Part shown: positions 1 to 9,745 of the stretch, piece after piece
Layout: the number at the start of each line of letters is the position of its first letter
Position numbering within the stretch: the first letter of the stretch is position 1
From: Dongia_A sp964542425
GTDB lineage: Bacteria; Pseudomonadota; Alphaproteobacteria; Dongiales; Dongiaceae
Length of the DNA stretch: 45,309 nt
Direction: 5' to 3'
Assembly: GCA_964542425.1 (NCBI GenBank)
Contig: CAZIUB010000034.1
Span: forward strand, 1-45,309
Translations under genes and position numbers: made by a program
Notes under the pieces: model-generated
The model's database searches: none
Told to the model about the DNA's origin: nothing
What the model saw: the letters and a program-made list of their open reading frames with translations, nothing else

Positions 1-139
1 CTGGCTCAACCGCTGCCGAAGGCTCGCCAAGGATTGGGAGAACCTCAATCGAAAAGCCCTCGCGTTCCTACGCCTCGCATCCATCCGACTCATGCTTCGA
101 AAACTATGCAATCCCGCTTGATGTTTCCGGACAGACTCT
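1..139 (+). mobile_element. 3' end of an IS5-family insertion sequence
   Basis: The segment holds the last codons of an IS5-family transposase followed by a terminal inverted repeat. On the minus strand the terminus reads AGAGTCTGTCCGG (127-139). It matches AGTGTCCGTCCGG at 44959-44971 in 11 of 13 positions, and the latter precedes a transposase start at the other end of the window. The outer boundary near 139 is inferred from this pairing. The flank beyond it (TAATG) does not match the flank outside the other terminus (CCCTC), so no target duplication links the two ends. Confidence 0.7.
2..121 (+). CDS. IS5-family transposase, C-terminal 39 residues (partial)
   Basis: The reading frame is open from the window edge to TGA at 119-121. 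The peptide contains RCRRLAKDWENLN and LRLASIRLMLRKL, the characteristic C-terminal tail of IS5-family (IS1031/IS402-like) DDE transposases. The catalytic part lies outside the window. The gene ends just inside the inferred right inverted repeat, as is usual in this family. It reads towards the Sel1-repeat gene, whose start is under 50 bases away, so outward transcription from the element could reach it. The identification rests on recognising the tail, not on a search. Confidence 0.75.
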   Translation, partial: WLNRCRRLAKDWENLNRKALAFLRLASIRLMLRKLCNPA

Positions 140-167
140 TAATGTCTTGGGTTTGACGGGAGGGTAT

Positions 168-1724
168 GTGACCAAGCACCGGCGAATGGCGGCGATCGCC
201 TTGGCACTTGCCTGGGCCTGTCCGGCGATGGCCGATTACCAGGCCGGCGCGGATGCCTACTACGCCAAGAACTTCGCGACCGCGATGGCCGAGTGGATGC
301 CTCTTGCCCAGGAAGGCGAAGCTATCGCCCAGAATAGCGTGGGCGCCCTCTACGATCACGGCCTTGGGGTTGAAGAGAACGATTTCGAGTCGGTTTTTTG
401 GTACCGGAGCGCGGCCGAGCAGGGCCTTCCTCTGGCGATGCGGAACCTGGGCGAGAAATACCTGACCGGCCACGGCGTTCCGTTCGACCCCTCGCTCGCC
501 GATCAATGGCTGCGCAAGGCGGCAAGCCTCGGCGATCCGGTCGCGATCCAGCGCCTGGCGGCGCCAAAGGGTGCCCCTCAATCCGCGCCCGCCGACCCGC
601 AGCCGGCGCCGATCTTCGCCGAGGGTGTGGGAACCGGCCAAACCGCCACCCAAGCGGTGGTTCCGCCACCGGCACCCCTGCAGCAGGCCAGTGTGCAGGC
701 CCCGGCGGCCGAAATAGAGAGGCTGTGGCTGCTGGGGCAATGGCAGGGCCCCTCGCTCGGCTGCCCGCCCGCGGGCGGAATCGAGTTTCAGTCGGACCGC
801 GTCCTCAGTTATTACCAGGGCCAAGTCTCCAGCGCGCTTGCCGCGCGCTATCGGGTGGATACCGGCAGCATCGCGGTCAGCGTCGTCGGCATCGATGGCA
901 CGGCGCAGGAATACGAATACCGGAGGATCGACGATTCGAAGTTCGAAATCGCCGCCATCCCGGAATCGATGCCGCAGTCGATGGTCGGGGTTACGTTCCA
1001 ACGCTGCGGCGTGGCCCCGGCGACGCAACAGGCGGCGATCTCAAGCAGCACGTTCGGTGCCGCGCTCGATTCCGATACCGGTTTCGAGATCGCGCCCGTG
1101 GAAGAGCCGGCCATAGCCCCCACGCCCACGGCCGAGCCGGAGGCCGTGACTTCTAGCGTCGCGGATCCCTTGCCTGCGCCCGAACCGGAAGCACCGGCCG
1201 GCGCCGCCGAGACCGCGCCGGCGACCCCGCTCGCGCCGCCTCCCGCGCCGGCGATTGCCGCCAGTCAGCCGACACCATCCTCGGTGACGCCGGCCAACGC
1301 GCTTCAAGCCGGCTGGCAGGCCTTCGGGCGCGGCGATTCCTTAGGAGCGATCGCCTTGTGGCAACCGGAGGCCGAGGCCGGAAACGCCGCCGTGCAGGTG
1401 CTGATCGGGTCGATCCATGATTACGGCCAGGGCGTCCCGCAAGACGATGCCGAGGCGGTCAAATGGTATCGCAAGGCGGCGGCCATGGGTTCGGCCAAGG
1501 CCCAGTTCCTGCTGGGCGCGGTCTATGCCCGTTCCACCCAGATCAAGGACAGCGTCAAGGGCCTCGCCTGGCTGAAGGTGGCGGAGCGCAATTTGGCGCA
1601 GGGCGGCGGCAAGCCTGGGGACGATGTCGGCCCCACCCAGGTCGAACAATTGGCGCGCCAAGTCGCCGCCCAGATGAGCGCGGCCGAAATCGCCCAAGCG
1701 GAAAGCCTGGCGAACACCCTTTAG
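168..1724 (+). CDS. Secreted Sel1-like repeat protein
   Basis: The start is probably GTG at 168, behind GGGAGGG with a short 3-base gap. TTG 147 and ATG 186 are alternatives. The N-terminus has a basic stretch (KHRR), a hydrophobic segment and ALA-type cleavage near PAMA-DY, so a periplasmic or secreted protein is expected. Two blocks of Sel1/TPR-like repeats follow: the first spans about residues 20-110 (GALYDHGLGV, WYRSAAEQG, GHGVPFDPSLADQWLRKAA) and the second lies near the C-terminus (IHDYGQGVPQDDAEAVKWYR). A middle globular segment carries two cysteines, and a long Pro/Ala/Glu-rich linker joins it to the second block. Sel1 repeats bind proteins and often act in envelope or signalling scaffolds, but no specific partner is visible. 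The IS5 end lies only about 28 bases upstream, so the native promoter has probably been displaced. Confidence 0.8.
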   Translation: MTKHRRMAAIALALAWACPAMADYQAGADAYYAKNFATAMAEWMPLAQEGEAIAQNSVGALYDHGLGVEENDFESVFWYRSAAEQGLPLAMRNLGEKYLTGHGVPFDPSLADQWLRKAASLGDPVAIQRLAAPKGAPQSAPADPQPAPIFAEGVGTGQTATQAVVPPPAPLQQASVQAPAAEIERLWLLGQWQGPSLGCPPAGGIEFQSDRVLSYYQGQVSSALAARYRVDTGSIAVSVVGIDGTAQEYEYRRIDDSKFEIAAIPESMPQSMVGVTFQRCGVAPATQQAAISSSTFGAALDSDTGFEIAPVEEPAIAPTPTAEPEAVTSSVADPLPAPEPEAPAGAAETAPATPLAPPPAPAIAASQPTPSSVTPANALQAGWQAFGRGDSLGAIALWQPEAEAGNAAVQVLIGSIHDYGQGVPQDDAEAVKWYRKAAAMGSAKAQFLLGAVYARSTQIKDSVKGLAWLKVAERNLAQGGGKPGDDVGPTQVEQLARQVAAQMSAAEIAQAESLANTL

Positions 1725-1753
1725 CGACGCTTCCGCCTATCCGGGATTTCGGG

Positions 1754-1803
1754 GATTTCAGTGACAGTGCACTAAATAACGATTTTGGGTGATTTCGGTG
1801 ACA
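1754..1803 (+). repeat. Short direct repeat, possible mobile-element debris
   Basis: GATTTCAGTGACA at 1754-1766 and GATTTCGGTGACA at 1791-1803 are a near-perfect direct repeat. The first is followed by GTGCACTAAATAA. The pair sits between the Sel1 gene and a deleted dehydrogenase relic, in a zone that has clearly been rearranged. It resembles ends I associate with small transposase-linked repeats, but that link is only an impression. Confidence 0.35.
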
Positions 1804-1860
1804 ATGATTCTGTCGGTGCTATCGTCATGCAAGGCGAATACTCGAATTTGGGAGCATTAC

Positions 1861-2054
1861 ATGCGCGCGGCCGTGATGAAGGGCATACGCAAGCCCCTGG
1901 TGGTTCGCGAGATGCCGGATCCCAAGATCGAGACCCGCAAATTGAAGCCGGGCACGCTGGTCAGCCGCACCTTGCGCTCGGAGGACGTGGCCGAAGTGCT
2001 GGCCTCGAGGACCATTTCGCGACGCTCGGTATCCCAGTGATCAACCGGTATTAG
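1861..2054 (+). pseudogene. Zinc-type alcohol dehydrogenase relic with internal deletion
   Basis: The first codons read MRAAVMKGIRKPLVVREM-PDPKI, the typical N-terminus of a medium-chain zinc alcohol dehydrogenase of about 340 residues. The next codons jump directly to RKLKPGTLVSRTL-SEDVAEVLAS, which belongs near the C-terminus of the same family. After about 2012 the homology continues in another frame as FATLGIPVINRY, ending at TAG 2052-2054. The remnant has therefore lost roughly 270-280 internal codons and also carries a one-base frameshift near 2013. It keeps a plausible start region (GGGAGC upstream). It cannot encode an enzyme because the catalytic and NAD-binding domains are gone. Confidence 0.7.
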
Positions 2055-2072
2055 GGCAGGCGGCCTGCTTCC

Positions 2073-4175
2073 CTACCGCAGCCAGATCTCGCTGCTCGCA
2101 CTGCGCCCGTTGTTGTCGATCACCGTCACGCGTGCGGCACCCAAACCGTCGGGCGGCCATTCGGCTTGGCGTCGATAGGGCATGGCGGCAACCGGCCTGC
2201 CATTCACCAGCCAGCGCAGCGGCAACTCGCCCCCGCTCGCCTCGAGCACGAGTTCCGGCAAGTCCGGCCCCTTGGCCGGCAGATCGATTTCCGCCCCATC
2301 GACCGGATAGACGATCCTTGGGCCCGACCTCGCCTCGGGCGCCCTTCCCTGCCCGAGCGCAACAAAGCGCCTCAAATTGACGGGAAGTTCGTGATTGCCG
2401 GCAAGAATGGCGCCCGGTGGCGGCGAACCCGGCAAAGCGGCCGGTGCCGGTGGCAACAGATCGAAAATCTCGAACAGGATGGGTGCCGCCGCATCGCGCC
2501 CCATGCGCCCCGCGGAATAGGTTCCGTCGGGCCTCCCCACCCAGACGCCGATCGTGTCATCGCGGGTGTAGCCGATCGCCCAGGCGTCGCGGAATCCATA
2601 CGAGGTCCCGGTCTTGTAGGCGATATCGGAGGAAATTCCGCGATTGCCCGAGGCCAGCCGATTTGGCGGCGGCGGCGTATCCAGCAGAATGCGCGTGACA
2701 TAATAGGCGGCCAAGGGCGAGGCCAACAGCTGCACATCTTCTTCGCCACGTTCGTCGCCCGCACCGGCCTCATACACAAGCTCTCGCGCCTTGCCGCCGT
2801 CGGCGAGCGCCCCATAGAGCGTCACCAATTGTTCCAGGCTGATACCGACCCCGCCCAAGGCCATCGGCAATCCCGGCGAAGCACCCTCCGGCAAGTCCAA
2901 ATCGATTCCGGCATCGGCCAGGCGGCGCGCGAAGCGTCGCGGGCCGATCCGATCCAGGAGCGCCACCGCCGGAAGATTGAGCGACGCCTGCAGGGCCTCA
3001 CGCGCGACGATCTCGCCGCGAAAGAAATCGTCGAAATTCCTGGGCGCGTAATCGCGGAAGCGCATGGCGACGTCCGGCATCAGGGTTTCGGGATGGATCG
3101 CCAGATCCTCGAACGCAAGCGCGTAGATGAACGGTTTCAGCGCCGAGCCCGGCGAGCGGATCGCGCGAACCATGTCGTTGGCGCCCGAGCGCGCGACCGA
3201 GAAATAATCCGCCGAGCCCAGATAGGCGCGCACCTCGCGGGTCCCGTTCGCGACCACCAGCACCGCGATCGTCGCCTGCGCCTCCAAATCCGCCAGATGC
3301 CGGGTGGCGATGCGACCGATAGCCGCCTGCAATTCGGCATCGACGAAACTGGTCCACTGGCGCTCTCCCGGCGCACCCGCCTTCAGGCGCAGCGCCAGAT
3401 GCGGCGCCAGGCTCGGAAAGGGATGCCTTCCCGTCGGCACTTCTTCATCGAGGGCGGCAACCAATGCCTCGTCGTCGATCAGCCCGCGCGCGCGCACCAG
3501 GCGCAGAACCTTGTCGCGCGCAGCCCTTGCCGCCGCCGGATGCCGATCCGGTCGCGTCGCTTCCGGCGATCGGGGCAACGCCACCAAGAGCGCTGCCTCG
3601 GCCTCGGTTAAATGGCCGGGCTCCTTGCCGAAATAGGCAAGGCTCGCTGCCCGCACGCCTTCGAGATTGCCACCGAAGGGCGCCAGCGAAAGATACGCCT
3701 CCAGGATGGCGGTTTTCGGCAGCCGACGTTCGATCTGAAGGCTGCGCGCCATCTGGGCGAGCTTGGCGCGCCAGCCGCGCGGGGCCGGCTCCAGCAGGCG
3801 CGCCAATTGCATGGTGAGTGTCGAGGCTCCCGAGATGATCCTTCCATGATTGATCGCTTGCATTCCGGCCCGGCCCACCGCCAAGGGATCGATCCCAGGA
3901 TGGAAATAAAAGCGCCGGTCCTCGTAGGAAAGGAGGAACCTAAGATAAGTCGGATCGATCGCTTCGATCTCGATCGGCAAGCGCCAGGTCTCGTCCGGCG
4001 ACAGGAATACCTGCAGCAGGCGGCCATCCCGGTCCGTGACTTGGCCGGAAATGTCGGAAATTCGGTCGAGTGGCGGCGGCCACAACCTGTCCGCCACCAG
4101 TCCCGCACCATGGACGCCGGCGAACGTGGCCAGAATGATCCAGCCCACCCGCCGCCGGGTGCGCATGGGGATCAT
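2073..4175 (-). CDS. pbpC: Penicillin-binding protein 1C (bifunctional PBP)
   Basis: A 700-residue class A penicillin-binding protein of the 1C type, which polymerises glycan strands and has a transpeptidase-like domain in the periplasm. A membrane anchor lies at residues 11-28. The GT51 transglycosylase domain shows EDRRFYFHPGID (Glu85) and GASTLTMQLARLL (about 116-128). The penicillin-binding domain shows SALK (Ser344, Lys347), SLN (398-400) and KTG (521-523). A C-terminal beta domain typical of PBP1C follows. The start ATG at 4175 overlaps the stop of the upstream alpha-2-macroglobulin gene as ATGA, indicating translational coupling. Linkage of pbpC to alpha-2-macroglobulin genes is a known bacterial arrangement, thought to pair wall repair with protease trapping after envelope breach. 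The open frame extends further upstream, but that part overlaps the neighbour and has no PBP character. Confidence 0.95.
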   Translation of the reverse strand: MIPMRTRRRVGWIILATFAGVHGAGLVADRLWPPPLDRISDISGQVTDRDGRLLQVFLSPDETWRLPIEIEAIDPTYLRFLLSYEDRRFYFHPGIDPLAVGRAGMQAINHGRIISGASTLTMQLARLLEPAPRGWRAKLAQMARSLQIERRLPKTAILEAYLSLAPFGGNLEGVRAASLAYFGKEPGHLTEAEAALLVALPRSPEATRPDRHPAAARAARDKVLRLVRARGLIDDEALVAALDEEVPTGRHPFPSLAPHLALRLKAGAPGERQWTSFVDAELQAAIGRIATRHLADLEAQATIAVLVVANGTREVRAYLGSADYFSVARSGANDMVRAIRSPGSALKPFIYALAFEDLAIHPETLMPDVAMRFRDYAPRNFDDFFRGEIVAREALQASLNLPAVALLDRIGPRRFARRLADAGIDLDLPEGASPGLPMALGGVGISLEQLVTLYGALADGGKARELVYEAGAGDERGEEDVQLLASPLAAYYVTRILLDTPPPPNRLASGNRGISSDIAYKTGTSYGFRDAWAIGYTRDDTIGVWVGRPDGTYSAGRMGRDAAAPILFEIFDLLPPAPAALPGSPPPGAILAGNHELPVNLRRFVALGQGRAPEARSGPRIVYPVDGAEIDLPAKGPDLPELVLEASGGELPLRWLVNGRPVAAMPYRRQAEWPPDGLGAARVTVIDNNGRSASSEIWLR

Positions 4176-7100
4176 TGCGCCGCGCCGATCACCACGCGCC
4201 CGATTGCGCCCCGACCGCGCCGCTCCGGCTGATACATGTCCTCGATCGAGGGCGCCGGCAATTTGTATTCTCCGGGCGTCACCGCGCGGATCACATAGGC
4301 GAAGCTGAATTCGGAATTGATCCGCTGGCCGTTCTCGTCGCGCACGTCGAAGGCGGCGACGTATCGGTCGTCGCGGTACTCGACGTAGATGGCCTGCGTG
4401 AGGGGCGGAAGCCAGCCGAAATCCTGGGCCTGGCGGGTGTTGGCGAGATTGGCGTTCTCGATCTCCCATCCCGCTGGCAACAGATCGACCAGCAAGGCTT
4501 GATGATTGCCGGTGCCGGTCGATCTCCCTTTCAGCAGAACGACCGCCATGTCGTTCTGGCGCATGGCATCGAGTGCCACCGGATTTCCCTCGGCGTTCAG
4601 GACCTGGCGATCGATCAGGAACCCCTCCTCGACCGGCGGCAGATCGGCCACCGGAAAACCGGTCGCCGACAGCTTCGCGTAGACGATCCCATCGCCCTCA
4701 TTGACGATGGCGATACCGGTATCGGTGAGGCTCGCGGGATCGGGGCTGAGGACAAAATCCTTGTCCTGTTCGACCGCTCCCCGATCCGTGACCGCCAGGC
4801 GCAAATGCGGTGAGCGTCCGGCCGTCGCCTGGGCGGCGCGCAGGATCCAGGCCTGTTCCTGGGTGCTGAGCCAGCGCCGCCCGTCTTGGGCATAGGCGAT
4901 GTCGGCAAGCATGGCAGCAGTATCAAACCCGGAAAGCCCGCTCTCGCTGATGAGGGTCACGATGGCGGCGATGTCGCGCAGGATCGAGCCGTAATCCCAC
5001 TCGCCGGAAATGGTGCGGCTCGTGCGCCAGGTGTCGATCGCCGTCGCGAAGCCCTGATGGGCGCGTGCGCTGTCGCCATTCATGGCGAGTGCCGCCGAAA
5101 GCTGGGCCAAAGCCAGCGGTGCTTGGCTGGCGGGATCCTGGCTGTCGAACCAATAACGAAGATCGGAAAGCTTGGCCCGGTTCGCCCGCGCCAGAATGTA
5201 GAAGGCGTAGGAGCGCGCGGCCATGCCGGTGCCGTAACGCTCGTGCCCCGATCCGCCGCCAAGCCGGCCCAGCGCCATCTGCTCCAGCGCATCCAGCCCG
5301 TGCTTCAAGGAAAAGTCGCTGACCAGCAGGCCCCGCTCCTTGGCCCGCATCAGGAAATCCACCGCATAGGCCGACAGCCAAGGCTCGGCCGAATCGGCCG
5401 CCGACCACAGGCCGAACAATCCGTCATAGCGCTGCTGGTTCACGATGCGCCGGATGGCGCCTTGCAATTCCTTGCGGTCGAGTTCGCGGTAGCGGTCATC
5501 CAGGGACCACAAATCGGCGACATCGCCCGCGACCAACAGCGGTAGCGCCTTCGACGTGGTCTGCTCCAGGCAGCCATAGATATAGTGATCGAGATTGGCG
5601 AGGATGGTTTGCACGTCGAGATTGGGGAGCGTGCTGAAGCTCGCCTGCAACCGGCCGGTGCCGGCGATGAAGGGCTCGATCGCCGCACGGCGGAGATCGA
5701 CCCCCTCGCCCGGGGCGAGTTGCCGGCTCAGCGTTTCCGTTACTTCCGTCTGTGCCGGCCTGACCGGGATCACGATGCTTCGGGCGAGGTGAAATCCTTC
5801 TGGCCCGTTCAATGTCAGCGTGGCCTCGCCGGCGCCCACGCGCTGGCCCAGAATCGGAATCCGCATTTCCGCCCCCGATCCCGGCGCCAGATCGACCGCG
5901 AATTCGGCACCGAGTCCCATTTGCACATCGCCTTCGGAAGTCAGCGCGCCCTGGTAATTGCCCGCCGGCCCGTCGAGGTTCTTGAGCGACAGCGAAATCA
6001 CGCTTTCATCGCCCGGCGCCAGGAATCGCGGCGCCGCGATGTCCGCGATTACGGAATCGCGCACCACCAGCCCGCCTTCCGCCCAGCCCACCTTCTCCGA
6101 ATCGTAGGCGACCGCCATCAACCGCAACCGGCCATTGTAATCGGGAAGGTCGAACCCGATTTTCGCCATGCCGTCCGGCCCCACTGTCACCAGGCCGGAG
6201 AACAGCGCCACCAATTCGATCTTCTTGGGCGCGCCGCGTTGGTTGAGCGCCGAATCGCCACCCTCGCGAATCTGGCCGCGCCGCCCGGATTTGGCATCGA
6301 TCAATTGGCCGTAGAGGTCGCGCAAATCGACCATCAGTCGCTTCTTGCCGAAGAAATGATCGACCGGATCGGGTGTCTGGAAATCGGTTAGCGTGAGGAT
6401 TCCTTCATCGACCGCGGCCAGCGTCAGATAGGCCTGATCGCCCGCCATGCCCGAGACACGCACCGGAATCTCGACGCGTTGGCGCCCTAGTACATGCTCT
6501 GGAATCTCCATGGCGATTCCGAGGCTGCGGGGTGCCGGATCAAGACCCAGCCAGGCAACGCCGATGGCGCGACCTGGCCCGCGCTCGGCCCCGGTCCCGG
6601 GCCGGAAGGCACTGGCCAGCACATAGGCGCCGGCCCCCCATTCGGGATCGATCTCGACATCGTGGTGGCGCCATCGTCGGGCAGGCTCACCAGCCGCGTC
6701 TCGATCACGCGATCGGTGGCAATCGTCACCTGCGCCTCGCCGGCGAAGGGCGCGTCGAGCATGATCTGCGCGATGTCGCCGGCTTGGTAGGAATCCCGAT
6801 CGGCCACGACGCGAAGTTGGTCGGGCGTGCTGGCTTGGCCGGGCTTGGCCGACCATCCGGCATGGAAGCGCACGGAGCTTGCGGCGCCACTTTCCGGATC
6901 ATGGATCTCCAGCCGGTAATTGCCCCAATCGACGCCCTCGGCGATGCGCGCTGGTTCTGCCAAACCGATCGCGGCCTCACCGGCGCGCACGTCCCCGTCT
7001 CGGACCAAGACATGATAGTCCCAGGATCCTTGGGCGAAGTACCAATCGTAGTCCCATTCCTCGTGGATCAGGCGGTACTTGACCGAGGGAGCACCGATGC

Positions 7101-9426
7101 GCTGGCCCTCGCCATCCAGTGCCAGCAGCTCGAAATTGGCGGTTCCGCCGAAATCCACCTCGGCATTGCTGAACAACGCCCGGATGCCGAGCCAGATCGG
7201 CCGGTTGCGCACCTTGAGATCGAGGCTCTCGATGACCGGCCGGCCGCTGAACTCGTAGGCCTCGACCCTGAGCTTGGCGATGAGCGGCGATGAAACATCG
7301 GGCAAATCGCCAATATCGATCGGCAACTTGAAGCCACCGTCTTTCCCGGTTTCCCGATCCGGCATGGTGACGCGCTTGGGCTCGACCTCCTCTTCCTCGA
7401 GGCCGAATTCATAGCGGGCGAAATCGGGAAACGGCGCCTCGTCGCGCGCGATCACGATGTCCGATTTGACCGCAAGGCCCGCGGCCGGCGCGCCATAGAG
7501 GAACTTGACCATTCCATCGACGGCAATCGCCTTGCCCGGAACCACTTCGGGAGACGATGGGGTGAGTGTCGTTTCGATGCGAGCCGGCACCACTTCTTCG
7601 ACCAGGAAGGAAGTGCTCGCCAACGCCTCGCCCTCGGGGTCGATGCGGGCTTCGACTGACCATTGGCCGGTTCGCGCGGTTTCCGCGATCTCGATCGATT
7701 GCTGGAATCCCCCGGCATTTCCCACCAGATTGTCGTAGCGCGCGGCTTCGGCTCCATCGGGTCGGATCAAGCGCAGCCAGACCGGAACGCCATCCTTCGC
7801 GCGGCCCCCGCGATCGCGCAGCAATGCCGACAACTGCACCGTCTCGCCGGGGCGATAGACGCCGCGATCGGTGTAGAAGAACAGATCGAACTCGCCCTGC
7901 GCCGCCCGCCCGCCGACGCCGCGATCGCTGAGGTCGTAGGCCGCGCGGGTGAGATCGAGGAACGAGAAATCGGCGCCGGCAAAGGCCAGCACGGCGGTCG
8001 CCGTGCGCCCGCTTTCGCCCCGCAGAAGGCCTGGATCGAAGCGCGCCGCACCCGCCGCATCCGTGATCTCGGTCGCCAGAACCTCGTTGTTGCGCGCCAG
8101 CAATTGCAAGGACACGCCCTCGATCGGCACTGCCGAATCCAGCGAGCGCGCCAGCACGAACAATCCGTTTTCACCCGACATAGTGGTAAGACCTATATCG
8201 GAAACGATCAGCCACTGGGTCGCCTGGACCTCCCAATAATTCTCCTCGCCAGCCGCGGCATCGGCAGCCCCGGCCCCGGGATCGGCGGCGGGCCGCGCCA
8301 TCAGCACATAAACGCCGGGCTTCAACTCCGGAATCATTTCCAGGATCGGCACCGATGTGACGACGCGCCGGTTGCGCTCGCCCTGGATCGGCATGCCTCC
8401 TTGCCAGATTTCCTCGCCCGTATCGGCGGCGATCTGGTCGCCATCCCAACGATAGAGATTGCCGAGAAAGGCGTTGTGGCTGATTTGCTGGACCAGATTG
8501 CGATCATTGATCCGCAGCAGCCTCAGCGCCACATAATCGGCATTGACGCTGGTGAGCGGCGCGCCCGCGCCCCCTGTTCGCGGCAGAACATAGGCTTGGC
8601 TCTGGAATCCGACACTCGGGTTCCGATCGCCGATGAGGATTTGCATCTCGGCATCCTCGGCCAGCGTTCCCACCGCCTCGGCCGGCATGCCCTTGAGCAG
8701 GCGCAAATCATAGGTGGTGGCGTAATGCAGGCCCTCGAGGCAAAGCTCCGCGCCCTTGGCGACGAAGGCGATCTCGGCTTCCGGTTCCACCCGCACGAAA
8801 TCCTGGTAGCGAAGCTGCCGCGTCGATTGCAACTTTCGGTCGAACGACAAGCAGGCGCGCGGCTGGTCGCCATTGGTGCCGACGCTGACATCGAGCGCCC
8901 GGAACGGCACCAGTGCGCTCACCCGGCGATAGGCCTCGATGCCCGCCGGGTCCTCGGCCACGATCAGCGCTTCGCCGAGTGCCGCCAACGCCACGTCGAA
9001 TTGTTTCGCTGTTTCCAGATTAACGCCGGCACGGATCAGCGCGCTTGCTCGCTCCGGGGCGGTCGCCGCGCGATCGGAGGCGAGATAGGCCGCGAAGGCG
9101 GCCTCCTGCGGTTTGCCGAGGCGCTCCTTGACCAGGCTCAGATTGATCCAGGCCTCGTAATTGTCGCCGCCCGCGACGATGGCCCCTTCGCCCAGCGCCT
9201 CCGCCCCGGCCCAATCCTCGGCCCGTAACCTTTCCGTGAACTGGACCAAGAGCGCGGTTGCGTCCCCGCTGGGCGGCGGCTTGCGGTAGAGCGAGGCGCT
9301 GAAATCATAGGCCTGGCCCGCCAGCGCACTGAGGATCGTATCCGCCTGGGCAAGGACCGGCGAAACCAGCAAAATCAACAGGAAGGGGCCAAATCGGCGG
9401 GACAGCGAGCCGGCGGTGTTGCGCAT
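4172..9426 (-). CDS. yfhM: Bacterial alpha-2-macroglobulin, interrupted by a frameshift near 6660
   Basis: A single gene of about 1,750 codons is split between two frames. The upstream part (9426 to about 6660) starts with ATG at 9426 behind GGAG at 8-base spacing. It has a signal peptide (FLLILLVSPVLAQA) followed by macroglobulin beta domains, including FYTDRGVYRPGETV. The frame then breaks: DDGATT is followed by nonsense, while the other frame continues with DVEIDPEWGAGAYVLAS. One missing base, or two extra, at 6655-6665 explains this. The downstream part contains the bait/MG region and the thioester motif GCLEQ (5561-5575), then the alpha-alpha toroid and receptor-like domain. The family covalently traps proteases in the periplasm. 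It is co-transcribed with pbpC. The lesion may be a true mutation or a sequencing error. Downstream codons show no further stops or shifts, which favours an error or a very recent event. Confidence 0.88.
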
Positions 9427-9593
9427 GGGTAGTGCTCCGTTCATGGGACCCTTGTTAACAATAATTTCCATTTTAGCACGGTCCGGAACGCATGGAACCG
9501 GAGCCATTATGGTCAGATTGCCCTTTGACTTTGACTTTATTTGGGCCAAGAACAACGGTCACGAAACGGATCGCTGGGATGACTGAGCCCCAG

Positions 9594-9740
9594 GTGCCAA
9601 CTTTCGAATATGTGTGATCCATGAAGCGCACCCATTGTTCCACGAAAGTTGGCGCGCTTTTTTCGACGATAGCACCCGCTGGCGTGCCATGGCGGGGTCA
9701 AATTGCTGAATCAACCAGTCCCCCGACGGGCGGGTACTAG
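9594..9740 (+). repeat. CTAG-type palindromic element, copy 1 (modules C-D)
   Basis: Module C is a hairpin, gtgccaactttcg (9594-9606) pairing with cgaaagttggcgc (9643-9655) with one mismatch. Module D follows from gacgatag (9665) to cgggtactag (9740). The right boundary keeps CTAG; the left has CAGG in that place. The element ends five bases before the ATG of the ELM1-like gene and so lies in its ribosome-binding region. It is homologous to copies at 10944-11085, 20882-21028 and 24744-24894. Confidence 0.8.
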
Positions 9741-9745
9741 CCGCG

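Noticed and set aside
4176..4469. N-terminal extension of penicillin-binding protein 1C
   Set aside because: It overlaps the coding end of the macroglobulin gene and is arginine-rich antiframe-like sequence; ATG 4175 has a coupled ATGA start and a proper membrane anchor.
6640..6680. Programmed frameshift in the macroglobulin gene
   Set aside because: No slippery heptamer followed by a structure is visible at the shift point; a mutation or sequencing error is simpler.
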